The notes under the pieces were generated by a model. The model worked only from the letters and a program-made list of their open reading frames with translations. It ran no database searches and was not told where the DNA came from. From SAR86 cluster bacterium (GTDB lineage Bacteria > Pseudomonadota > Gammaproteobacteria > Pseudomonadales > Pseudohongiellaceae), in assembly GCA_002402175.1 (NCBI GenBank), contig NVVJ01000008.1, forward strand, positions 9,313 to 73,312: a DNA stretch of 64,000 nt, written 5' to 3'. A program made the translations under genes and the position numbers. This document shows positions 34,197-43,941 of this stretch, piece after piece; the stretch's first letter is position 1, and every line of letters starts with the position of its first letter.

Positions 34197-35915
34197 ATGA
34201 ACCTTCAACGACTAATCAGACTCGATATTAAAAGCATTGTATTTTTTCTGAGCCTAATACTGGTATCTACCTCCTTTTCAGAAGGTGGCAGAACTCCACT
34301 AAGAGTGAAGAACGGCATAGTGACAAGTTCATCTCGTCTCGCCTCACAGGCAGGTATTGATGCACTTAAACAGGGCGGAAATGCAGTAGACGCGGCTATT
34401 GCTACAGCTTTTGCTCTGGCGGTTACCTGGCCCTCGGCGGGTAATATTGGTGGTGGTGGATTTATGGTGTATCACGGTGATGATGGACATGCCACGACCT
34501 TTGATTTTAGAGAAAAAGCACCACTGGCAGCGACTGAGCGTATGTATCTTGGCCTGGATGGCAATGTTGTCAATAATTCAAATCACATTGGGCCATTGGC
34601 GATTGGTGTTCCAGGTACGGTTGCGGGTCTTTGGAAAGCACATCAGGAGTTGGGCAGCTTGCCCTGGGAAAATCTGGTTGCACCGGCGGTGAAACTGGCA
34701 AGAGACGGTATCCCAATTAGCTATGCATTGTATTCCGGCTTTCTGCGCAGTAAGTCCCGTTTTGAGCGTTACCCTTCTACGATGGCGAAATTTTATAAAG
34801 CGGATGGATCGTTATACGAATTAGGTGAAACCTGGAAACAACCAGATTTAGCTCACACCCTGGAGCTGATTCAAGAGCAGGGGCGTGACGGTTTTTATAA
34901 AGGTGAAAACGCGAAGCGACTTGCTGATTTTATGTCTGCTATTGGTGGTTTGATTACCGAGGAAGATCTTGCCAAATACGAAGCGATAGAGCGAGAGCCA
35001 GTGCGTGGAACTTATCGCGGTTATGAAATTGTAAGTATGCCACCACCAAGTTCTGGTGGTGTGGTGTTAATTGAAATGCTCAACATACTCGAAGGATTCG
35101 ACCTTGCTGATATGGGACATAACTCTGCAGACTATTTACATGTATTGACAGAGTCCATGCGCAGAGGTTTTGCCGACAGAGCGCAACATCTAGGCGATCC
35201 AGATTTTAATGAAGGCATGCCATTGTCACGTTTAATGGACAAAGATTATGCGGCTACTCTACGCGCATCCATAGACATGGACAAAGCATCTGAAAGTAGT
35301 CCCAAGGACTTTGCTCAAATCTATGAAAGCGAAGAAACAACTCATTTTTCTGTAGTCGATAAAGACGGCAACATGGTGAGCATGACTTACACGCTTGAAT
35401 TTGGTTATGGCTCTGGCATCGTGGTGGAAGGTGGTGGCTATTTGCTAAATAACGAAATGGGTGATTTCAATGCGGTGCCAGGTGTAACTACTAGTCGTGG
35501 TTTGATTGGTACTACCCCCAATCTTGTTGCGCCTGAAAAGCGTATGCTGTCTAGTATGACTCCCACTATTGTCGCTAAAGATGGCAAGCCAGTATTTACC
35601 GCGGGAAGCCCTGGCGGAAAGACAATTATCAATACGACTATGCAAGTAATTCTTAACGTGATTGATCACGATATGAATATTGCCCAGGCTGTAGAAGCAG
35701 GTCGAATTCATCATCAATGGTTGCCTGATGCAACCAGCATGGAAACCGGCGCTATGTCGGCTGACACAATTCGACTGTATGAAGAAAAAGGCCACAGATA
35801 CAGTGAAAGGGGCACCCAGGGCGCAGCCATGGCGGTTTACTACGATAGAGAGAACGGTCTATTCGAAGGTGCATCGGATTCGCGTCGCGGAGATGGGGCT
35901 GCTGTAGGTTATTAG
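34197..35915 (+). CDS. ggt: gamma-glutamyltransferase
   Basis: This 572-residue enzyme transfers or hydrolyses the gamma-glutamyl group of glutathione and related peptides in the periplasm. It has a signal peptide near 15-30. The proenzyme cleavage site and nucleophile is Thr381 in TTHFSVVDKDGN, as in the E. coli enzyme. The large subunit contains NIGGGGFM and DFREKAP (substrate Arg), and the small subunit contains SSMTPTIV and GSPGG near the oxyanion loop. Length and motif order match functional members, so it should autoprocess normally. The ATG at 34197 has GAGAG about 10 bases upstream. It stands alone on the plus strand, flanked by divergent M19 and convergent penicillin-acylase-like genes. 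Confidence 0.93.
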   Translation: MNLQRLIRLDIKSIVFFLSLILVSTSFSEGGRTPLRVKNGIVTSSSRLASQAGIDALKQGGNAVDAAIATAFALAVTWPSAGNIGGGGFMVYHGDDGHATTFDFREKAPLAATERMYLGLDGNVVNNSNHIGPLAIGVPGTVAGLWKAHQELGSLPWENLVAPAVKLARDGIPISYALYSGFLRSKSRFERYPSTMAKFYKADGSLYELGETWKQPDLAHTLELIQEQGRDGFYKGENAKRLADFMSAIGGLITEEDLAKYEAIEREPVRGTYRGYEIVSMPPPSSGGVVLIEMLNILEGFDLADMGHNSADYLHVLTESMRRGFADRAQHLGDPDFNEGMPLSRLMDKDYAATLRASIDMDKASESSPKDFAQIYESEETTHFSVVDKDGNMVSMTYTLEFGYGSGIVVEGGGYLLNNEMGDFNAVPGVTTSRGLIGTTPNLVAPEKRMLSSMTPTIVAKDGKPVFTAGSPGGKTIINTTMQVILNVIDHDMNIAQAVEAGRIHHQWLPDATSMETGAMSADTIRLYEEKGHRYSERGTQGAAMAVYYDRENGLFEGASDSRRGDGAAVGY

Positions 35916-35959
35916 ATAGCCTATTAGGTAGTTTAGAACGCCACGTCGAATTCGCTAGC

Positions 35960-35994
35960 GGCCTGTGGAATGTATTTTAAATCATCCACAGGCC
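35960..35994. terminator. hairpin between convergent genes
   Basis: GGCCTGTGGA and TCCACAGGCC form a perfect 10-bp stem with a 15-base AT-rich loop. No strong T-tract follows on either strand, so it may be a weak terminator shared by both convergent genes. Confidence 0.5.
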
Positions 35995-36005
35995 AAAAAG
36001 CCTGC

Positions 36006-38246
36006 CTAATTTCCCGGAGAGTATTCTCTTTCCATATTGGCTTCGATATCTTCTCGATAAAATAATACGTCTCGAAATTCGCCGTTAGCGTACATCTGAG
36101 CCTGGTCATCAAAATGAGGCGACTCAGGGTTGTTGTTTAAGCCACCTACGGTAATAGCTTTTGCAGTGAGGCGTTCTCCGAATTCAACCGCGGCAATAAA
36201 ACTGTTACCACTGGTTCCGTACATTCGTTTGGTGCCAGGATAGGCACGGCTGCCGAATGAAGCGAGAGAGCCCCAGCGGGAAGACGCAAATGCTACTGGT
36301 ATGCTGGCGGCGTTGTCATCAAATTTTTGTACGATGTCACCATTAAGGCGCTGGTATCGATTGATTTCACCCCAGGGTACTTTCCAGTTGCCGAAGTCTG
36401 CTTCCAGCTCTTCAGCGGCTTCTCGCAAGCTGCTTAGTTTTTGTCCGATGCTGGCGTTGTTGGCCATGTATTCATAGATATTAATTCCTCTAGAGGCTGC
36501 ATCCGCACGCACGCTGTTCATCAGATTCTGCCCCCAGTAAACGGCTAGCGAAGTTTGTACAGAATCGAGTGAAAATTTGTAATCCCATTCTCGGAGCAGA
36601 TCAATATATTCTAATGTACGTGATTGAATGGATGCAGCTAACTCGCCCTGATTATCGACAGCTGTAATCAATAGAAGTTCGGGGATCAGGTCTTCAAATG
36701 CAGTAAGAGTAGGGTCGTAAGCAGCTTCAATTAGAGAATCAATAGTGAAGTCTGATGTGTTTTCCAGAACTCGCACAGCATGAATGCCGCGAGGGTTTTC
36801 CGAATTATTAGCCATGTAGATTGGATAATCTTGTGCTCTTGGGCTGAATTCAGCAGCGGCAGTAAATGGCCAGTTGTTAGTGTTTTGAATCCAGCCGTTA
36901 CCTGGGTTGAGCAAAGTAATAATTTCGTCAACAGGGTGCAGTCCCTGCCATTCAGTAGCGGAAGTACTACCGTCTAGAGGTTGGTTCCAGTCGAATTGTG
37001 TATCTCTGCGTGGAATGAAATTACCGTGATAGTAGGCAATGTTTCCATCTGAGTCTGCATAGACAGTATTATTAGAAGAATTGGTCAATAACTCCATGCT
37101 GGCATAAAACTCTTCATGGTTTTGAGCTTTGGTGCGGGTGTAGGATTGAGTGAGCGCCTTCACCGGTTCCTGCATTAGTTTGATGCTTACCCACTTACCG
37201 TCTTGTTCGCGTATAACTGGGCCATGATGGCTATGGTAAACCGTGAACAATTTACTCGCCATGCCGGACTCGGTTTTGTAGGGCAGGGTGAGTTCTGTTG
37301 TCTGTAACTTTCTTTCTTGGGAATCGTAAAGATAATAATACCCATCGTCTTTTTGTATAACCGATTCCAGGTATTCGTCGATTGCATCGGCGCGGCTGGA
37401 GGTGTGCATCCAGCCAGCATTTTCGTTAAAACCCTGATACACAAAGAACTGTCCCCAGGTGACGGCGCCATAAGCGTTAAGCCCTTCTTCGCTTACCATA
37501 TGTAGTTCAGAGCGAAAGAAGAAAGATGTATGAGGATTAATCCACAGCAGGGCATTGCCACTTGCTGTGCGTGACGGTGCAAGGGCAAAACCATTAGAGC
37601 CACGGGGTTCTCCGTCTGAGGGAGCCTCAGCCTGAGCGAGTAAGTTGCCATCGCCGTAAAAGCTTTGTAACGACCTTAGGTTCACACGCTCGATGTCTCC
37701 GCCGATGCTACCTTCGGTAAACGCCAGAGCCATCCAGGGCTCAAAACGAGTAATGACTTTGGGCTGTGTTTCTGGGTGAGTATAAAGATAGTAATTCAAT
37801 CCGCTGGCAAACGCGTTCATCAGTTGCTTAAGCCAGTCTGGGCTCGATTCATATTGTGATTGTAGCTCTGTTGGATCAATAAAGAGCTTCATACGTAAAT
37901 CGCGAAACAGTTCAGTTTCACCTTCTGCTTCAGCCAGTCGACCCATTGCATTCAGATAATTGACTTCAACGCGATTAAAATCATCTTCCGCTTGCGCATA
38001 CAAGGTACCAAACACTGTATCAGCATCAGTCTTGCCATATATATGCGCTATACCCCACTTATCTCTGATGATGGATACCTGGCTAGCCTGCTGTTGCCAC
38101 TGTACTAATTCTTCGCCCGAAACCTGTACTTCAATACTTTCAGAGTTATTTTCTAAAGGAGGTAAGGCAGTAGAAACCTGATCAGAAGGGGAGCAAGCTA
38201 CCAGCAGCGTTAGTGAAGAAATTGTAAAAAGAGTTAAATATTTCAT
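36006..38246 (-). CDS. penicillin-acylase-family lipoprotein (Ntn hydrolase)
   Basis: This is a 746-residue Ntn hydrolase precursor with a lipobox LLVAC (Cys18). The N-terminal chain includes IIRDKWGIAHIYG, characteristic of the family. The nucleophile is Ser217 in RGSNGFALAP, where autocatalytic cleavage would expose the serine after the Gly. The beta subunit retains WINPHT, the family's NNxP-like segment (NTNNWPF), a downstream Arg and FGSRAYPGTKRMYGTSG. Family members include penicillin acylase, acyl-homoserine lactone acylase and aculeacin acylase; this long linker form is more like AHL acylase or a general amide hydrolase. Start at ATG 38246; TTG 38258 is an alternative. The next gene upstream, another amidohydrolase, shares the strand. 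Confidence 0.85.
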   Translation of the reverse strand: MKYLTLFTISSLTLLVACSPSDQVSTALPPLENNSESIEVQVSGEELVQWQQQASQVSIIRDKWGIAHIYGKTDADTVFGTLYAQAEDDFNRVEVNYLNAMGRLAEAEGETELFRDLRMKLFIDPTELQSQYESSPDWLKQLMNAFASGLNYYLYTHPETQPKVITRFEPWMALAFTEGSIGGDIERVNLRSLQSFYGDGNLLAQAEAPSDGEPRGSNGFALAPSRTASGNALLWINPHTSFFFRSELHMVSEEGLNAYGAVTWGQFFVYQGFNENAGWMHTSSRADAIDEYLESVIQKDDGYYYLYDSQERKLQTTELTLPYKTESGMASKLFTVYHSHHGPVIREQDGKWVSIKLMQEPVKALTQSYTRTKAQNHEEFYASMELLTNSSNNTVYADSDGNIAYYHGNFIPRRDTQFDWNQPLDGSTSATEWQGLHPVDEIITLLNPGNGWIQNTNNWPFTAAAEFSPRAQDYPIYMANNSENPRGIHAVRVLENTSDFTIDSLIEAAYDPTLTAFEDLIPELLLITAVDNQGELAASIQSRTLEYIDLLREWDYKFSLDSVQTSLAVYWGQNLMNSVRADAASRGINIYEYMANNASIGQKLSSLREAAEELEADFGNWKVPWGEINRYQRLNGDIVQKFDDNAASIPVAFASSRWGSLASFGSRAYPGTKRMYGTSGNSFIAAVEFGERLTAKAITVGGLNNNPESPHFDDQAQMYANGEFRDVLFYREDIEANMEREYSPGN

Positions 38247-38304
38247 AGAAATTCTCAATTTAAATGTTGCACGGCGAAGCAGTTAAAAGCGGTTAAGAAT
38301 AATT

Positions 38305-39975
38305 TCAGTCAGTAAACTTTTTACCATTGACCCAGGTTTCGACAACTTGAGTTTGCCACAGTTCACTGTTTGCTGAGGTAAATATATCTCGATCAAGTAT
38401 TATGAAGTCGGCTTTTTTTCCTGGCTCAAGGCTGCCCAATATATCTTCCTGATGACCTGCGTATGCCGCGTCGATAGTGAAACTCGCGAAGGCTTCTGCT
38501 GGCGTCATTCTTTCTTCAGGGTACCAGCCATCAGGCGGCTCATTATTTTTATCTTGTCTGGTGATAGCGGCGTGCAAACCGAAAAAGGGATTCGGTGACT
38601 CAACGGGGAAGTCTGAGCCATTGGCAATTATAGTTCCAGTGTCCAGTAATTTGCGCCAGGCATAGGCTCCTTGAATTCTTACTTCCCCTAACCGGTCTAC
38701 TGCCATGTTTTTATCGCTAGTGGCATGAGTTGCCTGCATAGACGGAATTACACCTAGCTCAGCAAATCGAAGAATGTCTTCATAACGCAATATCTGTGCA
38801 TGTTCGATTCGATGACGTAAGTCTCTTGTATTTGTTTCGGCAATTAGCTGCTCATAGCTATCTAGCACTAACTTGTTAGCATTGTCCCCTATGGCATGGG
38901 TATTTACCTGGAAACCTGCATTCATGGCGGCACGCATAAAATACTGAATACGTTCGGGGCTGTGTAACAGCAAACCTGTATGACCGGAAGAGTCAGAATA
39001 ATCATCAATAAGCGATGCGCCACGGCTACCAAGAGCACCATCAGCTGATATTTTTACACTGTTAAGCGTGAGTGTGTCATCACTACTTCTGAAATGACCT
39101 TCCGCCAGGCGCAGTTCAAAATCATCGTCTACAGCGGCTAACATCACATTAACTCGAACAGGAAGGGGACCAACTTGCTGCAGTTGTTTATACGCCTGTA
39201 TCGTAGTGCTGCTAGCGCCAGCCTCATGAACACTAGTCAGGCCAAACTTGGCGAGGCTTTGCATTGCTGTCAGTAGCGCCAGTTTTCGTTCTTCAAAACT
39301 CAAGGGCGGAATTCCTGAGCGAACAAGTGCCATAGCATTGTCAATAAATACGCCGGTAGGATCGCCATTCTCGTCGCGGATAATTTGCCCGCCATCCGGG
39401 TCTTCAGTTCTACTGTTTATGCCAGCGATTTCCATAGCGGCACTATTTGCCCATCCGGCGTGACCATCGATACGAATAAGCCAAACCGGTTTAGCATTTA
39501 TTGCTGAGTCCAGACTAGAGGCAAGAGGAAAGGCATTGCTTTCCCACAGTACCTGATTCCAGCCACGACCCTGAATCCAGTCCAACTGCTCATTATCCTT
39601 TGCGAAATCCACTACGCGTTGCACAGCATTCAGCTCACTTTCTGCGCCAACCAAGTCGACTCTGAGTAGGCTCAAGCCATAAGTTAATACATGCCCGTGT
39701 GCGTCGATCAGGCCAGGAATCATAGTCTGGCCCTTGCCATCTATAATCAGGTCTGGATCTGTGGGCAGGTCTTGCTCATTCAAATAAAGACGATCAATTT
39801 TGTCATTAGTAAACTGCACGGCGTAGAACTGAACAATTTCACGTTCTCGGTTTAAGGTATACCCATTTACATTAGTATATAGAGTGGTTTCAGCGAAGAT
39901 TGACGAACTAAGAAACAGAGTAGAAAGTATAAGCAAAAGCCGGGAATCGATTTTCATGAGTTTGTGCATCTTCAT
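38305..39975 (-). CDS. secreted YtcJ-like amidohydrolase, second copy
   Basis: This 556-residue metal-dependent hydrolase is of the same subfamily as 19655-21355. Visible motifs are DAHGHVLTYG (first metal pair), ISADGALGSRGA (segment matching the TLDGSPQGR region), HAIGDNANK, HRIEHAQ and NGSDFPVES (last Asp), followed by the PGKKADFIIL C-terminal return. An N-terminal signal peptide ends around SIFAET. The start is ambiguous between ATG 39975, 39969 and 39957; none has a strong ribosome-binding site, and the shortest gives the most compact signal peptide. It is immediately downstream of a thioredoxin/cytochrome c/PHM-like gene but is separated from it by that gene's terminator. A role in amide or imide cleavage is likely, substrate unknown. 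Confidence 0.85.
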   Translation of the reverse strand: MKMHKLMKIDSRLLLILSTLFLSSSIFAETTLYTNVNGYTLNREREIVQFYAVQFTNDKIDRLYLNEQDLPTDPDLIIDGKGQTMIPGLIDAHGHVLTYGLSLLRVDLVGAESELNAVQRVVDFAKDNEQLDWIQGRGWNQVLWESNAFPLASSLDSAINAKPVWLIRIDGHAGWANSAAMEIAGINSRTEDPDGGQIIRDENGDPTGVFIDNAMALVRSGIPPLSFEERKLALLTAMQSLAKFGLTSVHEAGASSTTIQAYKQLQQVGPLPVRVNVMLAAVDDDFELRLAEGHFRSSDDTLTLNSVKISADGALGSRGASLIDDYSDSSGHTGLLLHSPERIQYFMRAAMNAGFQVNTHAIGDNANKLVLDSYEQLIAETNTRDLRHRIEHAQILRYEDILRFAELGVIPSMQATHATSDKNMAVDRLGEVRIQGAYAWRKLLDTGTIIANGSDFPVESPNPFFGLHAAITRQDKNNEPPDGWYPEERMTPAEAFASFTIDAAYAGHQEDILGSLEPGKKADFIILDRDIFTSANSELWQTQVVETWVNGKKFTD

Positions 39976-40082
39976 ATAAGTTGTCTTTAGAGTAAAAATC
40001 ATACTAGGGAGTCAATGAATAAGTCTATAGGTACGATGGCGCTTTTTTTGCTGTACTTAATTGAAGATAATCGAAGGCAAAA

Positions 40083-40112
40083 AAAAGGCCCGGACTTTCG
40101 CCCGGGCCTTTT
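40083..40112 (-). terminator. intrinsic terminator
   Basis: AAAAGGCCCGG pairs with CCGGGCCTTTT around an 8-base loop and is followed by T residues on the minus strand. It follows the stop codon of the 40132-41877 gene. Confidence 0.93.
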
Positions 40113-40131
40113 GAACTAAACACTGGTTAGA

Positions 40132-41877
40132 TTATTCACCGTCTCCAACGTCCGCTTCTACATAGCGGAAGAAGCCGAAAAACATCTCTTGCCAGGTTTG
40201 TTCCCCCCACGAAATTTCTGACGATGGATCCGGGTTGAATGGATTCATCTCTGAATTATCGAAAGTTGCTCTGAACACCATTTCTGTTCCTGCTGGTAAA
40301 AACATAGGCTCTTTGAAGTCGTAGGTTTTTTGCCAGTTAAACTGATAGTTAGGAACATTAAGGATTTCATCTACTCTGCCATCAGGGTAGACCAGTTTGA
40401 AATTGGCGTCATAACCGCGGAAATGCATATGCGGTCCAACCATTGTAAGGTAAGAATCCTTACGGAATTTTTTGGTTGCAATCATTTCGTGGTCAGCTTC
40501 AAAAGGAGCGATGCTGATTTCAAGGTCAGCAGCTGAGCCGCCGAGGATTTGTCGCGTAGGCTTTTCATCCCACAAGTACAACCCGATCTCAGATGCATCG
40601 ACAGCTTCTTTGCCTGAAGTTGTGTAATGCATTTGAAGCATCAAACCGCCACCAGCTTGTAATGGGTAGCCAGCGTCTGCAGGGTAAGTATTGATTGAGT
40701 TTCCTGGAGCATAGGCGCCAAGACCAATGCCCTGACTTAGAATTTCAAACTCATTAACACCGTCGGGGCCATAAGAGAAAGCGATGATGTGATGAAGTAC
40801 CGTAGTGTCCCCAGCTGAGAATTCAACAGCCTTAACCCATATGTCTTCTTCAATATCCAGAGGTATCATCAAGTTACGATAGTCTTGAACACCTGTTGCT
40901 GGAATTCGTTGCTCCGGAATTGCAATAACAATATCAGGCTCTCCATAGCCCCACTTAACTACTTCAGGGCGATACTCAGCCAGAGGGTCGGAACCATCAT
41001 TATTTTGAGAGCCATTGTTTATCCAGGCTACCAACTTCTGTGTTTCTTCAACGGTAATATGATTAACGCCGTGGAAGCTCTCTACAAATTCGTTGTCAAT
41101 TTGGCCTGGTGGCATACGCTTGGTATATAACGTTTCGCGAATCATCGGTGACCAGCCCTGAACCATTTGATGACTGCTCATGGCGAAAGGGGCTATACCA
41201 CCTTCCATATGACAGCTAACGCAGCGTTCCTTGAGAATAGGTGCAATCTCATTGGCATAAGATATATTGCCAGCATGACCTGCACTTACTGAAAAGTCGA
41301 TTTCGCTACCTTTGCTGTTGAGTTGCGCTACAGTAATTTCTTCACCATCTAGTATTGCCTGAAGTGCATCAGCTACATACAGTGCGCTTGAGCGACTAGC
41401 GCGATCACCTTCGGAAAATCGTTTATTTAAAGCGCCTCGATATACCAGCTCTTTGGAGCTTGGATCGAGAATAACTACTTCAGCTGCGCGAGTAATACCG
41501 AGTTCTTCAGCTACTAGCTGAGTATCATCCATGAGGATTCGGAGCGTAATATCTTCATCGGCGGCTTCCTCTTGCATGGCAAGCTTGTCAGTAGAGCCGG
41601 TTGAGTTGATCAAAAGAAATTCAACTTTTTGATCTGCGAACTGCTCGGCCAATTTAGCAAAGTCAGCTGCGGCTCGGCGGGAATCCCTATTACTCTCATC
41701 ATAAGTAAAAAGAACGATGGCATCTTCGTTGGCATGGCGGCTTAGCTGGAAAAACCTGCCTTCATGGTCAACCAATGAAAAATCGCTGATTCTTTCAGCG
41801 GCATTGACTGACATACCAATACAAGCTGTTGCCAAAGATATAGTCGCAATTTTGGCTAGTGTCGAAATTCTAAGCAT
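40132..41877 (-). CDS. thioredoxin-like / cytochrome c / PHM-like protein, intact CuM site
   Basis: This encodes a 581-residue exported protein with signal peptide (ends near SVNAAE), a thioredoxin-like domain (28-165) with no Cys at all, a heme motif C219-VSC-H223 with MPP at 255, and a PHM-like region with H362, H363 and H417 (CuH candidates), H483-M-H485 (CuM) and M565 (WQEMF). It shares its architecture with 46949-48655 and 10936-12660. Lack of active-site cysteines means the N-terminal domain cannot do thiol-disulfide exchange; it may be a structural or docking module. GGAG precedes the ATG by 6 bases. Activity as a copper hydroxylase is plausible from intact ligands. It is divergent from a degenerate nuclease gene, with a 406-bp gap. 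Confidence 0.75.
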   Translation of the reverse strand: MLRISTLAKIATISLATACIGMSVNAAERISDFSLVDHEGRFFQLSRHANEDAIVLFTYDESNRDSRRAAADFAKLAEQFADQKVEFLLINSTGSTDKLAMQEEAADEDITLRILMDDTQLVAEELGITRAAEVVILDPSSKELVYRGALNKRFSEGDRASRSSALYVADALQAILDGEEITVAQLNSKGSEIDFSVSAGHAGNISYANEIAPILKERCVSCHMEGGIAPFAMSSHQMVQGWSPMIRETLYTKRMPPGQIDNEFVESFHGVNHITVEETQKLVAWINNGSQNNDGSDPLAEYRPEVVKWGYGEPDIVIAIPEQRIPATGVQDYRNLMIPLDIEEDIWVKAVEFSAGDTTVLHHIIAFSYGPDGVNEFEILSQGIGLGAYAPGNSINTYPADAGYPLQAGGGLMLQMHYTTSGKEAVDASEIGLYLWDEKPTRQILGGSAADLEISIAPFEADHEMIATKKFRKDSYLTMVGPHMHFRGYDANFKLVYPDGRVDEILNVPNYQFNWQKTYDFKEPMFLPAGTEMVFRATFDNSEMNPFNPDPSSEISWGEQTWQEMFFGFFRYVEADVGDGE

Positions 41878-42283
41878 TTTGCTCTCCTCGTACTTCAATT
41901 GTGTGGTACTGCCTTACTTTCTTGAGATGCATAGTAGGGTTCAAAATCTAAGAATGCTTCCTGAAAATTAAAAAGTTGTTCAATTTCAATAATCGAATAG
42001 CTGTTTTTTGATGAAATTTGGCTTTCAAGCCAATAGAACCCGAAAATCATCCTCCGTTGTTAAGACGTATTAGATCTGATTTAGTTAACAATCACGGTCG
42101 AATTCGAGGAAAATTTCATGTTAGCGGGCTAATTTGGATAAAATTAGCGAGGTGTTTGTTGTCTGCAAAGCCAGAAAAAGCGAAATCTCCGATACCAATG
42201 CTGGCAGTGTCGGAGGCTAAGGCGATAGAATCGGTGGGCAGAATGTTAGTCGTAGTAATGTAGTTGAATTATAGGAATGTTCA
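41878..42283. other. 406-bp divergent intergenic region
   Basis: This lies between the copper monooxygenase-like gene and the nuclease-like gene. TTGGCTT-TC-AAGCCAA (42018-42033) is a perfect 7-bp hairpin. No coding frame, terminator or tRNA is evident. Confidence 0.35.
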
Positions 42284-43090
42284 ATGAGTGATCGACGAAT
42301 TAAGCCAGATCGGCAAGCACGAAATGAGCTATCTAGTAGCATGGCTTCAGTTTTCGTGTTGTTAATTCTCTTGTATTCACCATTTGCCTTAGCCGAGGAA
42401 TATCGCATCGGTCAATGTCTATATGGTTGCCCCGAAGGAGCTAGCCGTGAAAATCACCTTCTATTAAGACCTATTTATGCACTGTCCTATAATTCCTCAA
42501 ACAAAGCAGCGGACTGGGCAGCCTATAGAGTAACAGCTGGCTCAATAGGAATTGCTTCCAGTTTGTCTCGACAACCGGTTCTGGATAATTTCGTTGAAGA
42601 TACTTTACAGCCGGTAGATTTTGCAGGATCAGAAGAGCTTGGATTGGTGCGCTCTCATCTGGTGCCCCTGGTAGACTTTGCAGGAACTCCTTACTGGAAT
42701 GATGTGAATTTCTTAAGCAATGCAGTAGCAAGAAGTAGGAGCTTGAGTCAGGGCGCATGGTATGGGTTGGAATGGTCAATAAGAAATTTTGTAAACAGAG
42801 GTAATGAAGTTTTCATAATTACTGGGCCAATTTATAAAGAATTACAAACTGTCCCACAGCTGCAAACAGAAACTCAACACAGAGTGCCAGATGCATTTTT
42901 TAAGATTGTTATGACAGATAATGGGCGCGGGAGTGCTTTTGTTTTTGACCAAAGCACTCCGGTGCATGTGCACCACTGCGATTTACAAACTACAGTTGAA
43001 GAAATAGAAGCGCTTACAGACTTGAATATTTTTCCAGAGAATCCTCGGTTGAATCTGGATTCTCTGGGAGAAAGTTTGGGGTGCAGGTAA
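42284..43090 (+). CDS. DNA/RNA non-specific endonuclease homologue with altered active site
   Basis: This 268-residue protein has an extended basic N-terminus and a hydrophobic segment (20-36) ending at ALAEE, so it is exported or anchored. The His-Me finger nuclease region is visible: YRV (Arg82), RSHLVPLVDF with the general base His125, FLSNAV, and SQGAWYGLEW with Glu163. Against the canonical DRGH and LNQGxWxxLE motifs it has Val122 for Asp86, Ser124 for Gly88 and Ser155 for Asn119 (Serratia numbering, matching the spacing to Glu127). Asn119 is the Mg ligand, so activity may be lost or altered. It is not obviously pseudogenised, as the frame is intact. AGGA precedes the ATG at 42284 by 8 bases. 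It is convergent with a lipoprotein gene. Confidence 0.75.
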   Translation: MSDRRIKPDRQARNELSSSMASVFVLLILLYSPFALAEEYRIGQCLYGCPEGASRENHLLLRPIYALSYNSSNKAADWAAYRVTAGSIGIASSLSRQPVLDNFVEDTLQPVDFAGSEELGLVRSHLVPLVDFAGTPYWNDVNFLSNAVARSRSLSQGAWYGLEWSIRNFVNRGNEVFIITGPIYKELQTVPQLQTETQHRVPDAFFKIVMTDNGRGSAFVFDQSTPVHVHHCDLQTTVEEIEALTDLNIFPENPRLNLDSLGESLGCR

Positions 43091-43134
43091 ATCAATAATT
43101 GACTCTCGCTTGGAGTCGCTGCAAATTAATTGCT

Positions 43135-43725
43135 CTAGCGTATTTCCTGTAGAAAATAATCATCGCGTACAAGTTCGTTAATCATGCGATCAAGTGCCGC
43201 GCTAACCGAAGCGGTCATTCCTTCAGTTTCCGGAGTTCTGCCCCTGCCAAACAAGGTAGTCTGCCATATACTTCGGCCACCCTTGTGTAATTGCACGTTG
43301 ACTCGAAAGGTTAGCTGAATCATTTGAACACCGTTACGCTCGATGATCTGAGCTTCGCTGCTGAGTAATTTTCCAGTCAAGCTCATATCTTCGTCTGAGT
43401 CGACAGGAGTAGCGCCGCCGTCGATGAAGCCCTGAGTAAATGCGCCTTGAATTATATCCGTTATAATTCGGTCGGCCTGGTAACCGCCACTTACACGGCT
43501 ATCGCCTAAATCTGCATCGGTAATTAGTTGTAAATTGTCCACGCCTCTATCATCTGAAAAATCACCTATCTTGAAGCTGCCTTTGAGCTTGCTGAGATCA
43601 ACGCCGTGGTTGCCGGCATACACGTATTTAACATCTACTTCTTCGATTGCAAACACAGAAGAAGTTATGAATGCTGAGCAGGAAACAAGTGTTAGACCTA
43701 GCAAGGTTAGTAATCGGAATTTCAT
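43135..43725 (-). CDS. putative lipoprotein of unknown function
   Basis: This 196-residue protein has an N-terminal hydrophobic segment followed by LVSC (Cys16), a plausible lipobox, although a further Sec cleavage near VFAIEE is possible. The mature part contains GSFKIGDFSDDRG (27-52 region) and a beta-alternating stretch (MSLTGKLLSSEAQI, MIQLTFRVNVQL), similar in layout to YajG-like or flagellar-assembly lipoproteins, but I cannot assign it to either. No catalytic motif is seen. No obvious ribosome-binding site precedes the ATG. It is convergent with the nuclease-like gene and precedes the NHL propeller terminator on the same strand. Function unknown. Confidence 0.65.
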   Translation of the reverse strand: MKFRLLTLLGLTLVSCSAFITSSVFAIEEVDVKYVYAGNHGVDLSKLKGSFKIGDFSDDRGVDNLQLITDADLGDSRVSGGYQADRIITDIIQGAFTQGFIDGGATPVDSDEDMSLTGKLLSSEAQIIERNGVQMIQLTFRVNVQLHKGGRSIWQTTLFGRGRTPETEGMTASVSAALDRMINELVRDDYFLQEIR

Positions 43726-43888
43726 AATGTAGGGTTACTCTTTGGCGGACGGTTAAAGTTTGTATAAGTTTTCGTAGCTAGACAGTGTTACTCGAATTGC
43801 CAGAGTAATAAACATCCAGCTGATGATCAAGCCGCCGTATAAGCTTGACACAATTTAACGAAACTGGGTATTTGCGTGCAATAAAAAA

Positions 43889-43914
43889 GCCGTATCGAAT
43901 CGCTTCGATACGGC
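43889..43914 (-). terminator. intrinsic terminator after the NHL propeller gene
   Basis: GCCGTATCGAA pairs with TTCGATACGGC around a TCGC loop. Six A residues on the plus strand give a T-tract on the minus strand. Confidence 0.93.
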
Positions 43915-43941
43915 CTATTTTCAGGGTTTACCCTAAAAGCT

